Source: an uncultured Alphaproteobacteria bacterium
GTDB taxonomy: Bacteria; Pseudomonadota; Alphaproteobacteria; Rhodobacterales; Rhodobacteraceae
DNA: 64,000 bases
NCBI GenBank assembly: GCA_902600895.1
Contig: CACKLF010000004.1
Location: 1-64,000, forward strand
Direction: 5' to 3'
Positions 28,825 to 37,475 of the stretch are shown here, one piece after another. Positions within the stretch are counted from its first letter, which is position 1; every line of letters starts with the position of its first letter. The notes beneath the pieces are model-generated. The model ran no database searches and was not told the DNA's origin. It worked only from the letters and a program-made list of their open reading frames with translations. The position numbers and the translations under genes were made by a program.

Positions 28825-29658
28825 TCAATTTTGTGGAAGATAACTTCCAACAAGTTCACTAAAATCTTTTTCTGACTTTATTTTACTTACTTCAGAGGCT
28901 GGTATTTCAATACCCCAATATTGGGCAATGTTTTTATAGATTGGGCTCCTGTGTTTTATCAGTTTATCAAATCCATATATTGAAAATTCCTTTGGGTTTG
29001 CGGTAGTCTCACTAACGTCTTTTTCCCCACAAAATTCTTTCCATGTTTTTTTTAGAAAGTTTTCATTGTAGTACATGGGTTTAGGTGCTTTCTTAAATCT
29101 TTCTTTTAATTTCTCTATGTGACTGTAGGTTTCTTTAATAAATATAATAAGAGTATGTTTGGCAATAGTGGATAAGATTTTGTCATTATGTGATTCTGGA
29201 TAGACAATTTCACATAAAGAACCAGACGAGTCGCACACAAAGTTAGATCTTTGTTCATTAAGGTTTTTCTTTAAAAAGAAGGGAATTTCCAACATTGCTA
29301 ATGTCTCTGCTTTTTTATGCTCTCTTTGCCTTTTTAAGTACTCATTAAAAGGTAGTCCATTATTTTCTATGTTACCAGGATTAGCTAAATACTCTGAAAG
29401 TGCAGATAAATTTTGTATGGAGAATTTATTTGCATCAGAGGACTTGCAACTCCGCACTAAACTCTTTTCAATTGAAGCTTTCATGTATTCAGAACCAATA
29501 ATGTAGTCTACCGAATATTGAAGCCAGCCATGATTTTTATTTAAAATTCTAGCTATATGGGTTTTCCCAACACCAGACATACCTATTAGTGTTACTTTTT
29601 TTGAGTCACTGCTAAGCCACTCTTGTTTATTCTTGTAATATAGAGGGCAAAATTTCAT
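28825..29658 (-). CDS. P-loop ATPase/kinase-like protein of unknown function
   Basis: A 277-aa protein with a Walker A motif GMSGVGKTH at about residues 27-35, right after KKVTLI. A possible Walker B is LIIFIKETY around residue 175. The remainder ([37 protein letters not shown]) is not recognised. The P-loop spacing resembles small nucleotide or shikimate-type kinases and AAA ATPases, but no lid or kinase motif is certain. AAGGTG lies 8 nt before the ATG. It precedes metA on the same strand by 13 bp, which suggests co-expression but does not prove a role in methionine synthesis. Confidence 0.7.
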   Translation of the reverse strand: MKFCPLYYKNKQEWLSSDSKKVTLIGMSGVGKTHIARILNKNHGWLQYSVDYIIGSEYMKASIEKSLVRSCKSSDANKFSIQNLSALSEYLANPGNIENNGLPFNEYLKRQREHKKAETLAMLEIPFFLKKNLNEQRSNFVCDSSGSLCEIVYPESHNDKILSTIAKHTLIIFIKETYSHIEKLKERFKKAPKPMYYNENFLKKTWKEFCGEKDVSETTANPKEFSIYGFDKLIKHRSPIYKNIAQYWGIEIPASEVSKIKSEKDFSELVGSYLPQN

Positions 29659-29728
29659 ACTACATCACCTTGGATTTTCAGCGATTGATAGTCAAAAGCC
29701 TTAAAAGTTTCAATAGATTAATTAATTA

Positions 29729-30226
29729 TTAAATTTTCTCTTGTAGTCGGGCCTTTACCAAAGCATTCTCGATCTTTTCTCGCACTTGAACCCTTTCATT
29801 TGGGCTCAAGTACGCGCCCAATTCAACTTCTCTATTATTACCTACAAGGGTTAAGTAATTTTCAACTATTTGCCCGTTTGGGTATAAATTGACCTTCACC
29901 CAGTAATTATTGGCTTTCCAGAATTTTTTTTCCCCATTAGCTCCAAATCTAGTGATCGAAATTTCTCTAGGGCTAATTTTAACAATTTCTTTTATAGTCT
30001 CCGCGGAATAACTCTTTATAAACAATGACCCAAATAAAGCTAAGGTAAATATAGAAAACATTAATATGAAAGTTCCCACTATTGAGCCCAAGAAAGGTAG
30101 AATTGGTAGAATAAGCCCAAAAGAGATAAAACCAAGCAAGAACTTGACATTATCTACCTTGAAGGACCTGTGTGGCCAAAGGGTCATCTCGTAGAAGTTA
30201 TCTTCAGTATCCAATTCATTAGCCAA
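29729..30226 (-). CDS. DUF2244 membrane protein
   Basis: A 165-aa protein with the DUF2244 pattern: an N-terminal FYEMTLWPHRSF segment, two transmembrane helices (about residues 28-68, FLLGFISFGLILPILPFLG and GTFILMFSIFTLALFGSLF), and a C-terminal domain with ISPREISITRFG and VELGAYLSPNERVQVREKIENAL. It follows ctaD by 25 bp on the same strand, the usual location in Alphaproteobacteria. A role in cytochrome oxidase assembly or regulation is a guess from context. Confidence 0.85.
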   Translation of the reverse strand: MANELDTEDNFYEMTLWPHRSFKVDNVKFLLGFISFGLILPILPFLGSIVGTFILMFSIFTLALFGSLFIKSYSAETIKEIVKISPREISITRFGANGEKKFWKANNYWVKVNLYPNGQIVENYLTLVGNNREVELGAYLSPNERVQVREKIENALVKARLQEKI

Positions 30227-30251
30227 GAGAATAAGACTCCCTGATCTTAGT

Positions 30252-31889
30252 TTAATGTTCTGGCTGCTTATCCCACATATCTTGGGTTGGTAAAGTCTCG
30301 AATGTGTGCTCTGGAGGTGGATTAGGAAGCGTCCACTCTAGAGTTTCAGCGTGTTCTCCCCAGTAGGCATGGTTTTCAATTCTTTTACCCCACTTTAATG
30401 TATAAAAAATAATTCCAAAAAAGAACACAAAGGAACCAAAGGAAAGGAATGCCCCAATCGATGAAACGTAATTCCATAAGGCAAATTGTTCAGGGTAATC
30501 AATGTAGCGTCTTGGCATTCCTTGTCTTCCTAAAAAATGCTGTGGGAAAAAAGTTATATTGGACCCTATAAACATTGTCCAGAAATGAAGTTTTCCAGCC
30601 CATTCCGGATATTGTCTGCCAGACATCTTGCCAATCCAGTAATAAATGCCTGCAAAGATACAAAATACCGCCCCAAGGGACATTACGTAGTGAAAATGTG
30701 CTACTACGTAGTAAGTATCGTGATAAGCTCTATCAACGCCAGCTTGTGAGAGGACTATCCCAGTAACACCTCCCACAGTAAAGAGAAATAGAAAACCCAC
30801 GGCCCACAACATAGGAGTTTTAAATTCAATAGATCCTCCCCACATGGTAGCGATCCATGAAAAAATCTTTATCCCTGTAGGCACTGCAATCACCATAGTT
30901 GCTAGCATGAAGTAAGCTTGCTGGGTCACAGACATTCCCACAGTATACATATGGTGAGCCCATACCACAAATCCCAGTGCACCAATGGCAATCATAGCCC
31001 ATACCATCGGCACATATCCAAAAATTGGCTTTCTCGAAAAAGTGGAAATAACATGGCTTATTATACCAAAGCCAGGTACGACAATCATATAGACCTCGGG
31101 GTGGCCAAAAAACCATAAAAGATGTTGGTATAAAACAGGATCACCACCTGCTGAGGCATCAAAAAAAGCTGTACCAAAATTTCTGTCAGTTAAGAGCATT
31201 GTTATGGCGCCAGCCAATACAGGTAAAGATAATAAAATTAAAAAGGCTGTTACCAAAATAGACCAAGGAAATAAAGGAACCTTCATCATAGACATTCCAG
31301 GCGCTCTCATATTAAGAAAAGTGGTAATCATGTTGATTGCACTCAAGATCGATGAAGCTCCTGACAGATGGATTGCAAAAATAGCTAAATCCATTGACAT
31401 GCCAGCCTCCGAAGTAGAGAGAGGGGCATATAAAACCCACCCAACGCCCGAGCCAAGTTGGCCATTGCCGCCTGGAGCTAGGAGGGAGGCTACCGCTAAT
31501 GAAGACCCTGCTACATAAAGCCAGTAAGACAGATTATTCATCCTTGGAAATGCCATATCAGGAGCACCAATCATTAATGGCATAAAATAGTTTCCAAACC
31601 CACCAAAAAGTGCAGGTATGACAACAAAGAACATCATTAATATACCATGCCCTGTGATCATCACATTCCAAAGATGTCCGTTTGGTTCACCATCTATCAG
31701 CATGTACTGAACTCCTGGCTCCATAAGCTCTAGTCTCATGTAGACAGTAAATGCAACCGCTATAAATCCTAGTAATGCCGCCGTAATTATATATAAAATT
31801 CCTATGTCTTTATGGTTGGTAGACATAAACCAACGGGTAAAGAAACCTACTGTGTGGTGCTCATTATGGGAAAGTGTAGCGTCAGCCAT
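30252..31889 (-). CDS. ctaD: Cytochrome c oxidase subunit I (aa3 type)
   Basis: Haem-copper oxidase catalytic subunit, 545 aa from ATG 31889, which has GAGGAG 8 nt upstream; a frame extension to 31904 lacks support. Twelve TM helices carry the metal ligands: haem-a His in [14 protein letters not shown], CuB His in [17 protein letters not shown] (with cross-linked Tyr), HH in AHHMYTVGM, and the haem His pair in [12 protein letters not shown]. The YxxHPExY arrangement fits an A-type oxidase with the K-channel. It is the terminal aerobic respiration enzyme; other subunits lie outside the window. Confidence 0.97.
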   Translation of the reverse strand: MADATLSHNEHHTVGFFTRWFMSTNHKDIGILYIITAALLGFIAVAFTVYMRLELMEPGVQYMLIDGEPNGHLWNVMITGHGILMMFFVVIPALFGGFGNYFMPLMIGAPDMAFPRMNNLSYWLYVAGSSLAVASLLAPGGNGQLGSGVGWVLYAPLSTSEAGMSMDLAIFAIHLSGASSILSAINMITTFLNMRAPGMSMMKVPLFPWSILVTAFLILLSLPVLAGAITMLLTDRNFGTAFFDASAGGDPVLYQHLLWFFGHPEVYMIVVPGFGIISHVISTFSRKPIFGYVPMVWAMIAIGALGFVVWAHHMYTVGMSVTQQAYFMLATMVIAVPTGIKIFSWIATMWGGSIEFKTPMLWAVGFLFLFTVGGVTGIVLSQAGVDRAYHDTYYVVAHFHYVMSLGAVFCIFAGIYYWIGKMSGRQYPEWAGKLHFWTMFIGSNITFFPQHFLGRQGMPRRYIDYPEQFALWNYVSSIGAFLSFGSFVFFFGIIFYTLKWGKRIENHAYWGEHAETLEWTLPNPPPEHTFETLPTQDMWDKQPEH

Positions 31890-31970
31890 TAAATTGCTCC
31901 TCAATTCATAAACATACGTCGAGATATAATAGATTTTATAACGACTTTCAATGTGCGAGAAAGCCGCATG

Positions 31971-32597
31971 TCACAATCTTTTAAAAACCTCGTTGAAGGT
32001 CCTCTTTAACTCATTATCGAATTCACTGATAGTTGTAGAAATACCTAAATCAGAAAATGAGGTGATGCCCTGGTCTGAGATACCACACGGAACAATCCCA
32101 CTGTAGTTCGAGAGGTCTGGGTTTAGGTTTACAGACACTCCGTGCGATGCAATCCATTTAGTTATTCGCACCCCAATAGCGGCAATTTTTTTTTCACCAC
32201 CTATCCCGTTGACCCAAACACCAACTCGCCCGTGGTGTCTCCGGCCCTCTATTTTAAATTTGCTAATTGTTTTAATTATCCACTCCTCAAGCAACCATAT
32301 GTAGTATCTGACATCTTTTCTAAGCTTTCGTAGGTCAAGTATCGGATAAATTACTCGCTGCCCAGGTCCGTGATAAGTAAATTGGCCTCCCCTTCTCACC
32401 TTATGAATTGGAAATTGAGCATTCCCCAAAATGTCCTTCTCTTTCGCTGATGTGCCTCCGGTATAAAGTGACTCATATTGAAGCAACCAGATTTGTTCAG
32501 GACTTTTGCCAGAAACAATTTTCTTAACTAAAATTTCCATGTCCTTTATGGAAGTCTCATAGTTGTATAAGCCTTCAAATGTCTTCCACTTAATCAC
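31971..32597 (-). CDS. lipB: Octanoyl-[ACP]:protein N-octanoyltransferase
   Basis: Moves octanoyl from ACP to lipoyl domains, the first step of endogenous lipoate synthesis. Motifs include RRGGQFTYHGPGQRVIYPILDL, the lysine-containing GGEKKIAAIGVRI, SHGVSVNLNPDL and the catalytic Cys in GIVPCGISDQGITS. The length of 208 aa is standard. It reads away from tRNA-Leu and marks the last core gene before the genomic island. Confidence 0.94.
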   Translation of the reverse strand: MIKWKTFEGLYNYETSIKDMEILVKKIVSGKSPEQIWLLQYESLYTGGTSAKEKDILGNAQFPIHKVRRGGQFTYHGPGQRVIYPILDLRKLRKDVRYYIWLLEEWIIKTISKFKIEGRRHHGRVGVWVNGIGGEKKIAAIGVRITKWIASHGVSVNLNPDLSNYSGIVPCGISDQGITSFSDLGISTTISEFDNELKRTFNEVFKRL

Positions 32598-32739
32598 AAA
32601 AAATCCTTACTTTGCTTTAGTAAAAATCTGAACCACATCAACCAACAAAATAATCACAAGAGAGCCAGCTCATAAAATTTACTAAAATGTGTGTTATCAG
32701 CTATACAAACTTATTAGCTGATGTTAAAAAAATCAAGTT

Positions 32740-32826
32740 GCGGCTGTGGCGGAACTGGTAGACGCGCAGCGTTGAGGTCGCTGTGGGATAAAACCCGTGG
32801 AAGTTCGAGTCTTCTCAGCCGCACCA
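32740..32826 (+). tRNA. tRNA-Leu (anticodon GAG)
   Basis: An 87-nt class II tRNA with acceptor stem GCGGCTG/CAGCCGC, a long variable arm (TGGGATAAAACCCG region), T arm and an encoded CCA. The anticodon loop TTGAGGT between CAGCG and CGCTG gives GAG at 32774-32776. Its last 17 bases (32810-32826) are part of a 95-bp inverted repeat, and an integrase lies directly downstream, so this is the island attachment gene. Confidence 0.96.
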
Positions 32827-32904
32827 TATCATGCACTCATTTATGACTAACTCATTGATTTGCAAGCATATTATTTGTAACTCATTGAAGGGTGTAGACC
32901 AAAT
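32810..32904 (+). repeat. Left arm of a perfect 95-bp inverted repeat (contains tRNA-Leu 3' end)
   Basis: Every base of 32810-32904 matches the reverse complement of 34055-34149. The arm starts in the tRNA T-arm/acceptor region and ends in the integrase start codon region, and it contains a GTGTAGACCA site. The tRNA end inside it is the expected integration core. Confidence 0.95.
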
Positions 32905-34053
32905 GGTAGACCAATTAAGTGCTAACTATTTATATAGAAGAAATAATGTGTTTTATTTCACTAAGCGTGTTCCAAAAGACTTATCTAATTTTTATGTGAC
33001 AAATCGTATTGTTGTATCGTTGAAGACCAAATCAAATGTCTCAGCTATGCGTGCAAGCAAATCGTTAACCCAAAAACTAGAGGACTATTGGACTTCTTTG
33101 CGAATAACTAAGTTTGAAGTTCCTGCTCAACATCTCTTATCAAAAGATAAAAGTGTCATAACTTCATCTGAAGCTCCTAAGCTATCAGAGGCTTTATCTC
33201 TGTATCTCAAGTTAAAAGGGATTGGAAAGGATAAGACTTTCGTGAGAGGAGCAAATAGAAATATTAAATATGTCATAGAGTTTCTAGGAGATTATCCAAT
33301 TGATGCGTTTGACAGTAAAGATGCTTCTGCTTTCCGTGACCACTTAATTAGTAAAGGATTGGTAATAGCCTCCGTGAAGCGAGTGTTTTCATCCATTCGT
33401 TCAATCATAAACCTAGCTATCCAAGAAGAGGGGATCTCTTGTAGTAATGCCTTCAGCAGGATCTATATGCCTGAAAGTTTAGATAGTGAAAAAAGGCAAC
33501 CGATACCTAAGTCAGCTATTAATCTTATTCAAAATAAATGCAGAGAGAAGGATGATGAACTGCGATGGCTTTTAGCTTTACTCTCAGATACTGGCATGAT
33601 GCTTGGTGAAGCGGCAGGGTTAGCAATAAAAGATATTCAGATAGATAATAAATTTCCCCATATCAATTTAGTTCCTCATAAATGGCGTAAGTTAAAACTA
33701 AAGGAAGCCAAAGGCAGATACCATTAATTGGATCATCTCTGTGGGCATGTGAGCGAATATTGAACCGAAAAGATGAAAGTATTTTTGCATTTCCTAGATA
33801 TACCACCCACTCCAACTGCAATGCCAATTCAGCAAGTGCAGCTTTAAATAAGTGGCTGAAAGAGCAACTGACCAATCCGTATCAAGTTCATGGATTTAGA
33901 CATAGTCTTCGTGACCGATTGCGAGAGGTTGAATGTCAATTTGACATCATTGATAGGTTAGGGGGATGGCATACTTCTGGCGTAGGGCAGTGATATGGAA
34001 GAGGATATGGCTTAGAGATATTATCTAAATGGATGAAGGAAATTAATTTATAG
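32903..34053 (+). pseudogene. Tyrosine-type site-specific integrase, inactivated
   Basis: Island integrase. The N-terminal domain begins at ATG 32903 with NYLYRRNNVFYFTKRVPKDL, an arm/SAM-like N-terminus, followed by a core-binding domain (KDKTFVRGANRNIKYVIEFLGD). The first frame ends at TAA 33724. The remainder is in another frame from about 33710 (RQIPLIGSSLWACERILN, then HGFRHSLRDRLR and RLGGWHTSGVGQ). A TGA at 33991-33993 then interrupts it just before YGRGYGLEILSKW, which holds the catalytic Tyr. In addition the catalytic Arg of the usual TGMRxxE motif is Met (TGMMLGEAAGL). The gene thus has a frameshift, a nonsense codon and a lost catalytic residue. It lies between the arms of a 95-bp inverted repeat. 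Confidence 0.88.
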
Positions 34054-34054
34054 T

Positions 34055-34149
34055 ATTTGGTCTACACCCTTCAATGAGTTACAAATAATATGCTTGCAAA
34101 TCAATGAGTTAGTCATAAATGAGTGCATGATATGGTGCGGCTGAGAAGA
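34055..34149 (-). repeat. Right arm of the 95-bp inverted repeat (inverted copy of tRNA-Leu 3' end)
   Basis: Exact reverse complement of 32810-32904. It begins two bases after the integrase stop and carries an inverted copy of the last 17 bases of tRNA-Leu with CCA. A normal island would show a direct repeat here at its far end, so the inverted orientation is unusual. Confidence 0.95.
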
Positions 34150-34836
34150 GAAGTAGTCCTTTTGTATGCACCATTCTCAATTCTTCACAAGCAATATCAA
34201 TAACTTAGGTATTTCACTTTCCGTGTCAACAGGCACATGTGGTCTACACTTTGGTCTACACCCCCCATGCGAGGGCCACTGGGCATGCCTACGTAGTATA
34301 TACATCTGATGTGCAACAGATCAGGGTGCAGGCATGTTAACCAGTCGCAGTTAAGGTGGTGTCACTTACCCTGGTACAGTTAGGATGTCACGGCACCTAA
34401 GGTGTGCCTCTAGATGACTCTCAGAGACTTAAAATGGGGTGCTAGAGACTCAATAGATGTGTGTCATAGGGTGATGTCAGTTTAGATGTTTGAGTCTGTG
34501 TGGGCTGTTTTAAGGGGGAGTTTGTTGAATATTAATTGAGGCTACTTATATCATATGTATGATATACACAATATACAGAATACTACAGAACATAGGACAG
34601 TACCATTACCAATACCTTTTACAGGACAAGAAGGTTTTAGTACCTATTAAGGTGGTAAACAATGAGGTTGATAGGGTAATCTCCCATAAGAAATAAGCTA
34701 CTGAACTAGCTTTGCCTGTAGCCTATATATCAGTTTACATCTTGGGGATTATGAAGAAGTAGTGTTTTTCTAAAGACAATGTATCTGAAGCTCCCCAATA
34801 CAGCTAAAATGGTTCAGTCAGGGTGATGCAGTTTGG
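34150..34836. other. Gene-poor island segment with candidate integrase-binding sites and repeat copy A
   Basis: No intact gene is seen. Two TGGTCTACA sites occur at 34240-34248 and 34252-34260, matching those in the inverted repeat. Repeat copy A occupies 34396-34518. From about 34580 to 34770, coding-like words appear in shifting frames (for example TVPLPIPFTGQEGFSTY, then EVDRVISHKK after a stop), which suggests a decayed reading frame of unknown origin. A small palindrome TATCATATGTATGATA lies near 34548. Confidence 0.5.
34396..34518 (+). repeat. Dispersed island repeat, copy A
   Basis: About 123 bp running from CCTAAGG through GACTCTCAGAGACTT, TGCTAGAGACTCAATAG and GATGTGTGTCATAGG to TTTGAGTCTGTGTGGGCTG and a final AAGGGGG. 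Copies B (38.3 kb), C (41.3 kb) and D (42.4 kb) align along it. It has no coding capacity. Confidence 0.8.
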
Positions 34837-35274
34837 CTATTTGCATAAACCCTTCCTAGTATTATCAGACCAGTCATACCTACTATCCGTGAAGTAAAAA
34901 CTCCACTGCTTTGTCTCAAAATCTATTATCCATCGGAAAGCTTTTTCAAAAGATTCACCATCAGATGTCTTTCCGTTAGGAAACTCATATCCGACTATGG
35001 CTGACTTATCCTGTATATCACATTCAGTAAGCACTTTTTTTCCCGAATCTCCCAACCCATCAACTATAGTTTGGTGGTATGTTTGCAAGCCATCACATAT
35101 ATCAATCCACCGCCCATTAACCCTAGTATATGCTTTATCTTTCATCAAAGTCCTTTCAGCATATTTGAAATACCAAACAGCACTTGGTAACTCACACTCC
35201 ATCTTTATCTCTGCACCAAACGCAGATGTGCCAAGAAGGATAAGGGCTAGTGTTGTTGCTAAGAGTTTTTTCAT
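34837..35274 (-). CDS. Small secreted cysteine-containing protein, family 1
   Basis: A 145-aa protein with a clear Sec signal (MKKLLATTLALILLGTSAFGA). The mature part has Cys in KMECELPS, DICDGLQT, LTECDIQD and at the C-terminus (GLCK), so two disulfides are possible in the periplasm or outside. It shares a pattern with the protein at 56871-57401: M.CE at the mature N-terminus, then DKAY, GWI/RWI with a Cys two residues on, TIVDGL/TLVDSL, and a Cys. The function is unknown. It is the last gene of a minus-strand row of four small secreted proteins and follows its neighbour by 12 bp. Confidence 0.7.
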   Translation of the reverse strand: MKKLLATTLALILLGTSAFGAEIKMECELPSAVWYFKYAERTLMKDKAYTRVNGRWIDICDGLQTYHQTIVDGLGDSGKKVLTECDIQDKSAIVGYEFPNGKTSDGESFEKAFRWIIDFETKQWSFYFTDSRYDWSDNTRKGLCK

Positions 35275-35286
35275 TTTATGTGTTCA

Positions 35287-35664
35287 TTATATCCTGTCAC
35301 AAATTCCATAAGCATCAGCGTTCATACCTGTTAATGAGCCACCTACAGATGTATTATGGTAATGAACATTTTTGGGATTTTCAGTGACGACCATTGTAAT
35401 TACACTTTCAAAACTGCTACCCACTTCAACAAATACTTTTAATGTATTTTTCTTACCACTGTATACCTCAACGTAGTCATCATAAAAACTACTCCCTAGG
35501 TATTTTGATTGAAGCTTACCTTTGGATATTTTTAAAACCAACTCGTCTTTTGAGCCATCTCCATAATTTTTATATTTGCATACAAATGTACCTACTAAGG
35601 TATTTGCGTATGCAGGACACGAGAACAGTATTGTAAATAATATTGTTGCTAGAAGTTGTTTCAT
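35287..35664 (-). CDS. Small secreted protein, unknown function
   Basis: A 125-aa protein with a Sec signal (MKQLLATILFTILFSCPAYA). The mature chain is beta-rich, with VGTFVCKYKNYGDGSKDE at the start and GICDRI at the end; the two Cys could pair. No known domain is recognised. Its start overlaps the stop of the upstream gene (ATGA at 35661-35664) and it lies 12 bp before the next gene, so translation is coupled within a small operon. Confidence 0.65.
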   Translation of the reverse strand: MKQLLATILFTILFSCPAYANTLVGTFVCKYKNYGDGSKDELVLKISKGKLQSKYLGSSFYDDYVEVYSGKKNTLKVFVEVGSSFESVITMVVTENPKNVHYHNTSVGGSLTGMNADAYGICDRI

Positions 35665-36023
35665 TTGATTTTCTTCACATCAAACACAAAACTTACGCAT
35701 CTCCATTGCTGAACAATTGTAGTATTATCTGAAGCGTAATTATTCCAAACCCTTCTCTTATGATAGCCAACTTGCTCCATCACAGATGAAGTTCCACTGC
35801 CTAACTTATCTTCCATCAGCCATTTTTCACACTCTTCAATGGTTTTAGAAACAGTGCCACCCATATAATGATGCACTCTTTCTGGATGGTTCACTCTCAT
35901 TTTACCTGAATTATCCTTTCCCCACTGCATAATTATTTCAATAGGGAGAGCTACCGTTTCAGCACGAACAGGATAACAGGCTACGATTGTCATAATAACT
36001 GCTGTGGTTAGTGTCTTATACAT
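35661..36023 (-). CDS. Small secreted protein, unknown function
   Basis: A 120-aa protein with a Sec signal (MYKTLTTAVIMTIVACYPVRAE). The mature part has KTIEECEKWL and, near the end, VQQWRCVSF. Spacing of these Cys and the residues between them weakly resemble the protein at 53416-53853 (QKSCESVL and NAFQCMKIF). The function is unknown. It is coupled to the next gene by a 4-nt overlap. Confidence 0.65.
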   Translation of the reverse strand: MYKTLTTAVIMTIVACYPVRAETVALPIEIIMQWGKDNSGKMRVNHPERVHHYMGGTVSKTIEECEKWLMEDKLGSGTSSVMEQVGYHKRRVWNNYASDNTTIVQQWRCVSFVFDVKKIK

Positions 36024-36053
36024 TTACAATCTCCTACTCTGGCCTATCAATTA

Positions 36054-36203
36054 CTAACAATCGCCAGATGCACCTTCATCACAAAGTGGTGTTCCTTTGT
36101 CATACTGTCCATAGTTATCATTTATAATACGTGACGAATTGTTATTACTAGTAAATAAGTAAATCAGGACTATGCCTATACCAAGTATCAATAATAGTCT
36201 CAT
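36054..36203 (-). CDS. 49-residue single-pass membrane or lipoprotein-like peptide
   Basis: ATG 36203 with GGAG 8 nt upstream opens a 49-codon frame. It has a hydrophobic N-terminus (MRLLLILGIGIVLIYLF), a polar Asn-rich stretch and two Cys at the C-terminus (PLCDEGASGDC). It lies 30 bp upstream of the secreted gene at 36023 in the same direction and fits the cluster of small exported cysteine proteins. No family is recognised. Confidence 0.5.
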   Translation of the reverse strand: MRLLLILGIGIVLIYLFTSNNNSSRIINDNYGQYDKGTPLCDEGASGDC

Positions 36204-36243
36204 TACGTTATCTCCATGCTGTGAGTGGTGTGTTAGTCCTTTA

Positions 36244-36597
36244 TTAAAATTTTCTGTCTTTTTGTTTACACATGTATTTTAATGGTAAACTGTCTCCAAA
36301 ATGGCTTATCATTTTTCCTGTGTATCTGTTAAGTGTATGTTTATTTGGAACAAAACCATCATCAAATCTTATTGAATAAGTTGAATCTGAAATATCAAGA
36401 GTTCCCTTTCTAGGTTCGTCATTTTCGGTAGTATGTGCCTCTGCTATTCCAACTCTTATATCAAGTAATAAATAATACCTGAAATCTGAAGACAACTGTG
36501 AGGATTTACATTCCAAAAACAAAGCCTCCGAACCCCAACTAGGTAGTACTAGGAATGATAGTGTTAGAGTGAAAGTTAATCCTTTGAGTAATTTCAT
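36244..36597 (-). CDS. Small secreted protein with conserved Cys pair, unknown function
   Basis: From ATG 36597 the protein is 117 aa with a Sec signal (MKLLKGLTFTLTLSFLVLPSWGS). Mature features are LFLECKSS at the start, STYSIRFDDG, the LNRYTGKM turn and KYMCKQKDR at the end, giving two Cys. The RxTG-type segment before a final Cys is seen in many small exported proteins of marine Alphaproteobacteria whose role is unknown. A GTG at 36612 is the alternative start. It heads the minus-strand secreted-protein row. Confidence 0.6.
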   Translation of the reverse strand: MKLLKGLTFTLTLSFLVLPSWGSEALFLECKSSQLSSDFRYYLLLDIRVGIAEAHTTENDEPRKGTLDISDSTYSIRFDDGFVPNKHTLNRYTGKMISHFGDSLPLKYMCKQKDRKF

Positions 36598-36704
36598 TCT
36601 ATCTACTCTCACTTCTTATTCTCAGCCTAATGTAACCAACATGCGTGAAGGCATACATAGACTGCTAAGCATATGACTTTTATTAGGTCAGGGTGCATTT
36701 ACTT

Positions 36705-37028
36705 TTAAGGCAATTCTACTCTCGTTATCATTGAACTCCATGCTTTTCCATCCTTCAAATGAGTTGTATTTATTGACATCATAGGATTGCCATCTAATTC
36801 AAAAGTTTGGTTGAAAATGCACAAATATTCATTCTCTAAAGTAAGAAAAGGGATGCTGATGAATGGTTCGGGCTTTTTAAATTCTTCTTTTACCCATTTG
36901 AGCCAATCCTATTTTGTCATAAAATCATAATCTAGAATAAACATATAATCTCCATACAAAAATAAACTTAAAGCTTCGATATCCTTTGACTCACATAAAG
37001 CCACCAATGTATTTAAAGCCTGACCCAT
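36705..37028 (-). pseudogene. NTF2/SnoaL-like small protein interrupted by a TAG codon
   Basis: A 107-codon frame from ATG 37028 to TAA 36705-36707 is broken only by TAG at 36909-36911 (codon 40). Before the stop it reads LVALCESKDIEALSLFLYGD and after it DWLKWVKEEF to HLKDGKAWSSMITRVELP. The layout, an N-terminal helix, then ending in DGKxW..M.TR, is that of SnoaL/NTF2-like proteins and resembles the intact gene at 55783-56085. Either a fresh pseudogene or a sequence error. Confidence 0.65.
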
Positions 37029-37076
37029 CACACTGTCTCCTTATTTATATTCCTATCCAAATCAGTACGTAAATCT

Positions 37077-37475
37077 TTAATCAACTTCGCTTTCAGCTTG
37101 AGAAGCAAAGTAGAATAAAACCATAATAAGTGTTAAGACAGCAATCATGATATAAAAACTTGGATCAATTTCAAAGTAGCCAAATAAGGCGTGATATATG
37201 GGCATTAAAATTAATATTGCTTGTACTGCTAATCCCAATACTGAGACTTTTCTCAGATCCTTTATGCTAATTAAGTTTGGCAGGAACCAAAAAAATATGC
37301 TTATGCAGATTAATGTTGATCCATGATGTTCAGCCATAGCCGCGAATCCCATTGAATACGACCAACTATTTTGATCTGCTATGTTTTGCCCTCCAAATAA
37401 AAAAAATAATCCTTGAAGTAAGTGAATTATAGCAATGACACGGTACAAAATTGGTAAATTGAGAAGCCTTTTCAT
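37077..37475 (-). CDS. Four-helix membrane protein, unknown function
   Basis: A 132-aa protein with four hydrophobic segments (about residues 8-28, 40-66, 75-97 and 105-125) and acidic C-terminal residues. A conserved-looking MAEHHGSTL in the second helix region could bind a metal or act in transport. The pattern resembles small DoxX- or DUF4345-like membrane proteins, but the assignment is not firm. It reads in the same direction as the NTF2-like pseudogene, 48 bp upstream. Confidence 0.55.
   Translation of the reverse strand: MKRLLNLPILYRVIAIIHLLQGLFFLFGGQNIADQNSWSYSMGFAAMAEHHGSTLICISIFFWFLPNLISIKDLRKVSVLGLAVQAILILMPIYHALFGYFEIDPSFYIMIAVLTLIMVLFYFASQAESEVD

Noticed and set aside
29659-29728. 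Possible SAM-II riboswitch ahead of the ATPase-metA unit
   Set aside because: Expected SAM-II core and pseudoknot elements are not present in the leader.
34541-34566. Short palindrome TATCATATGTATGATA as an operator or origin
   Set aside because: AT-rich palindromes of this size are expected by chance here; no partner gene.
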